The notes under the pieces: generated by a model
What the model saw: the letters and a program-made list of their open reading frames with translations, nothing else
Told to the model about the DNA's origin: nothing
The model's database searches: none
Position numbers and translations under genes: made by a program
Shown here: piece by piece, positions 61,196 through 64,000 of the stretch
Numbering within the stretch: the first letter of the stretch is position 1
Layout of the letters: each line of letters starts with the position of its first letter
NCBI GenBank assembly: GCA_026874595.1
Contig: CM049320.1
Coordinates: forward strand, 52,154,714 to 52,218,713
Length of the DNA: 64,000 nt
Direction: 5' to 3'
Source of the DNA: Sipunculus nudus
Lineage: Eukaryota > Annelida > Sipuncula > Golfingiida > Sipunculidae

Positions 61196-61360
61196 CTGAA
61201 AAATTATACACAGATAATCATAAATTCAAAAGTCACTGAGGTTGTGTAACCTGAAAATTATACACAGAATACTGAGAATTCACCATCGTTGAGGGTGTGT
61301 AACCTGAAAATTATACACAGAATATTGAGAATTCCCCAATGCTGATGGTATGTAACCTTA
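61178..61360. repeat. ~54-bp minisatellite copying the exon 1 acceptor
   Basis: Four units ('gagggtgtgtaacctgaaaa' + 'ttatacacagaatattgaga' + 'attc...'). The first overlaps the first ~18 bp of exon 1. Each unit keeps TTTTCAG/GTTACRC on the minus strand. The array resumes at 63770-64000, so it was interrupted by the 61361-63770 insertion. Confidence 0.92.
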
Positions 61361-62639
61361 AAACAAGCATGACCTGTGACATCATGGACTGCGATTCACA
61401 ACTTCCAGTCAAATTTTGAAGAACCATTTGCCAATTTGTTGAAAATTTTCTATGACAACAGAAATATATATCACATATGTCTGGTTAAAACACAGTGAAT
61501 TGATGGTCTGAGGAAAATGCATGATTGTTAAGCTATCAGGAACTATTCCAACAGCTTGCTTGAAACCTGTCAGTCTCAAAAGGAACACCACAAAGGGCAA
61601 ATATAAGATCAAAATATATAGCAAAAATCAAGGAAATACATGCAAGAATTATTGAGAAACATGTGCTTCTGTATGAATTTTTATTCAATACAAGCCAACT
61701 GTACTGCACTTTTATAAATGATGGTAATATTTATTGAGAAATATTTGACCCAATCCTTTACAAGATTACATAAATATACATCCAACTGCATTCACTTTAA
61801 CTGTTCTTGAGATAATATGATCAAAAGGAATTAAAAGATGGTTGCCTGGTGGCCATATTGGACTTCTGACAAGTCTGAAATCAGACAACAAACATTCTCT
61901 AAATCGGACCAAACATTAAAGAAAAATTACTGAAACTGCCCTGAAGAAAGAATTTCTAAAGTGGCTAACTGGCAGACATAATGGATTTCTGACAAGTATG
62001 ACATTTGATATCCCACATTCTCCAATAAGAGATCAAACTTGGGGCAAATTATCAAGTAATAAATGCCCAAAATAATTCAAAAGGCATGTCCAGGCCCTCA
62101 TATCAGATTTATAGATATGCAATTGTAAAAAGTGTAAGTCCAATATTTTTATTATCACTCTGCTTTTCAATGGGGTCAGCAGGGTAGGTAAACTGCCAAA
62201 CCTGAAAGAAAAGAAATGCAGAAAGCATGACTAAGAGTCTTGAGATAAAACAAAAAGCCATCCTAAATCAAGATACACATCCACATATTATGATAACAAA
62301 CACTTGCTTTTATATGTGGTGATATATATTAAAATATTCAGATATCTAGGAAACTAAGTTTATTGCTAGGATTCCATAAAATAAACTGCAAAATGTTCCC
62401 ATCATCTTATAAATCAGTAGCTAAACCTTAATACTATACTCTCATAGTCTTAAAGCCTGGCTGAAGCATTCTGACAACAGTGTTTTTGTTATGAAGTAAC
62501 GAGGTACTTATCACTGAGCCTTATCACTTAATAGGCTGATACAAAAGGGAGTCATATGTCACCAGTGTCACTCACAATTACAGCCAGACAGAAAGATGTA
62601 CCAGCTGGAGTGGGATGGTTATATATACAAGAAAAATAG
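61361..62639. other. Unassigned intron sequence within the split minisatellite
   Basis: AT-rich and part of the ~2.4-kb block lying between two halves of the exon-1-derived array. I searched it for the missing first exon and found none. Confidence 0.5.
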
Positions 62640-63515
62640 AGATGGTCTATAAAATAAGTTATTGTGAACATCCCTGACCTATGACCTTGGCCTTTTGCCC
62701 ATATATCAACTGGATTCTTTCTAAATGATGGGTAACTACTGACCACTTAAATCTGGTGTAATTACTTGGCAACCAATGGGTGAATAACTTTGACCTGCAA
62801 CCTTTAACCTGCTTACCAGCTGACCCCAAAATCAATAAGTTATTTATTCAAGCAAAAAGACCCATAAATATGAAGTTTGAGTCAAACTGAGTGATGCACA
62901 GATGTGGCATATGTGAAAGACTAAAGGTTTGGGTTGAACAGTTACACTTGAAATATGCTCACAAGCATTTAGAACAATTAAATATTGTGACCTTGACCTT
63001 TGACTTTTTGACCTCAACATCAATAGGCTTCTTCCCTTATTAGTAGGTAAGCCATATATGACAGATGGAAGGTACAGATTGAAAAGTTTGCCTGAAAATG
63101 ACTCCACACAAGAAGTGGGTGCTGTGAACTTGACCTTTGACCTCAAAATCAACAGGTCTTTTCCCCTGTTGGCAGAGAAGTGATATAAGTGCTGGAAGGT
63201 TTGGAATGAAAAGTCTAGCTTGAAATGTGTCCACTACCTTTTCAAAGAAGTGGATCCTGTGACCGTGACCTTTGACCTTGTGACCTCAAAATCTATAGGA
63301 TTCTTCTCCAACTTAGTAGGTGAGCTATATGTGAAAGATCAAAGAATTGGGATGAAAGGGTTGGCTTAAAATGCATCCACAGGCTTTTCAAAGAAGAGGC
63401 TCCTGTGACCTTGACCTTTGACCTTTTGACCTAAAAAAAATTATGGTTCTTCCCCTGTTGGTAGGTGAGCTGTATGTGAAAGATGGAAGGTTTGGGATGA
63501 AAATTTTGTCTCAAA
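62640..63515. repeat. Tandem array, ~145-bp unit, TGACCTTTGACC type
   Basis: About six units, each 'tcctgtgaccttgacctttg' + 'acctcaaaatc' + 'taggtgagctatatgtgaaa' + 'gatggaaggtttgggatgaa'. Perfect TGACCTTTGACC pairs lie at 63131-63142, 63266-63277 and 63412-63423, with a near match at 62993-63004. Confidence 0.9.
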
Positions 63516-63770
63516 GAGTTATTTCTGGGGGGTGCAAACACACCCCATAACTTCGAGAATATAGGTCGCAGTGACCTAATTTCAGGTTTGCAAGGAGATC
63601 TTTTTATAACCTCTAAGACTGCATAGGGTTCATGGCCCTGGCCCCTACGGTTACGATTTGTGCCCTGCTAACGGACGGACGGCCGGACGGCTGGCCAGAC
63701 GGACAGAGGGAAGGACGCTGGACAAAGACCCATCGCTATAGCCCAGCATGACTGAAAGTCAGCTGAGCTA
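63512..63770 (+). repeat. Family B 3' fragment
   Basis: One unit ('cagtgacctaatttcaggtt', 'tacggttacgatttgtgccc'), a GACG-rich tract and the terminal 'gactgaaagtcagctgagct'. It ends where the exon-1-type minisatellite resumes. Confidence 0.8.
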
Positions 63771-64000
63771 ATTATACACAGAATATTGAGAATTCCCAGT
63801 TGCTGAGGGTGTGTAACCTGTAAATCATACACATATTATCAAGAGTTTCACAGTCCCTGAGGGCACCTGACCTAAAAATTCAGACATAGAATATTCAGAA
63901 TCCAAAGTTGCTGAGGACATCTAACCTGAAAATTAGAAACAGAATACTGAGAGTTCAGTTTCTGAGGGTGTGTAACCTGAAAATCATACATAGAATATTG
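63771..64000. repeat. Second half of the exon-1-derived minisatellite
   Basis: At least four ~54-bp units ('ctgagggtgtgtaacctgaa' + 'aatcatacatagaatattg') continuing past the window edge. They are the same units as 61178-61360. Confidence 0.9.

Noticed and set aside
62160-62220. Acceptor-like TTTCTTTTCTTTCAG/GTTTGG on the minus strand as a missing 5' exon
   Set aside because: Translation from it gives no GIGYF N-terminal residues and no matching donor keeps the needed split Trp codon.

Overview
This is intron-rich eukaryotic DNA. It carries one recognisable host gene, read right to left on the minus strand, that spans almost the whole window. The AT-rich introns, long tandem arrays, tRNA-derived SINEs, a DIRS-type retroelement remnant and repeat families ending in (GACG/GACA)n tracts suggest a lophotrochozoan. 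A bivalve or gastropod mollusc is the best guess, from overall character only. There are no bacterial operons, CRISPR arrays or ribosome binding sites.

The gene encodes GIGYF (GRB10-interacting GYF protein, orthologue of vertebrate GIGYF1/2 and insect Gyf). I reconstructed 25 coding exons between 61195 and 383, each flanked by AG/GT, with compatible phases throughout. They join into one open frame of 1272 codons plus one split codon and a TGA stop. Only the first ~15-20 residues and the start codon lie outside, beyond 64000. The protein has the N-terminal 4EHP-binding helix, RG-rich and acidic/serine-rich segments, the GYF domain (exons 8-10), Gln-rich segments (exons 11-12), a long charged coiled coil (exons 14-19), the FTQWCE...ESPYEV C-terminal region (exons 22-24) and the Lys-rich C-terminal tail (exon 25). 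In animals this protein works with 4EHP in translational repression and mRNA decay.

The other ~94% is intron, mostly repeats. Intron 22 (3038-12272) holds a tandem-repeat element with GCTCAGC/GTCAGCTGAGC ends, a satellite-bearing element with ~277-bp units, and a 2.2-kb DIRS-derived remnant with ~158-bp inverted termini. Intron 15 (19056-23018) holds two more satellite-bearing elements. Intron 13 has two SINEs and a further tandem element. Intron 7 (32925-48926) is a 16-kb repeat reservoir with a 2.5-kb hAT-like element. Intron 6 has a segmental tandem duplication. Intron 1 has a 1.2-kb hAT-like MITE.

The most unusual pattern is that several minisatellites start exactly at exon-intron junctions of this gene and copy the splice site itself: the acceptors of exons 1 and 14 and the donors of exons 4, 12 and 17. 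The arrays beside exons 2 and 8 start in the adjoining intron. A second signal is the palindrome TGGCGCCA (core of AGGTGGCGCCACCT), which recurs about twenty times in one repeat family and also in other families. A third is a tandem array carrying perfect DR1-type nuclear-receptor half-site pairs.
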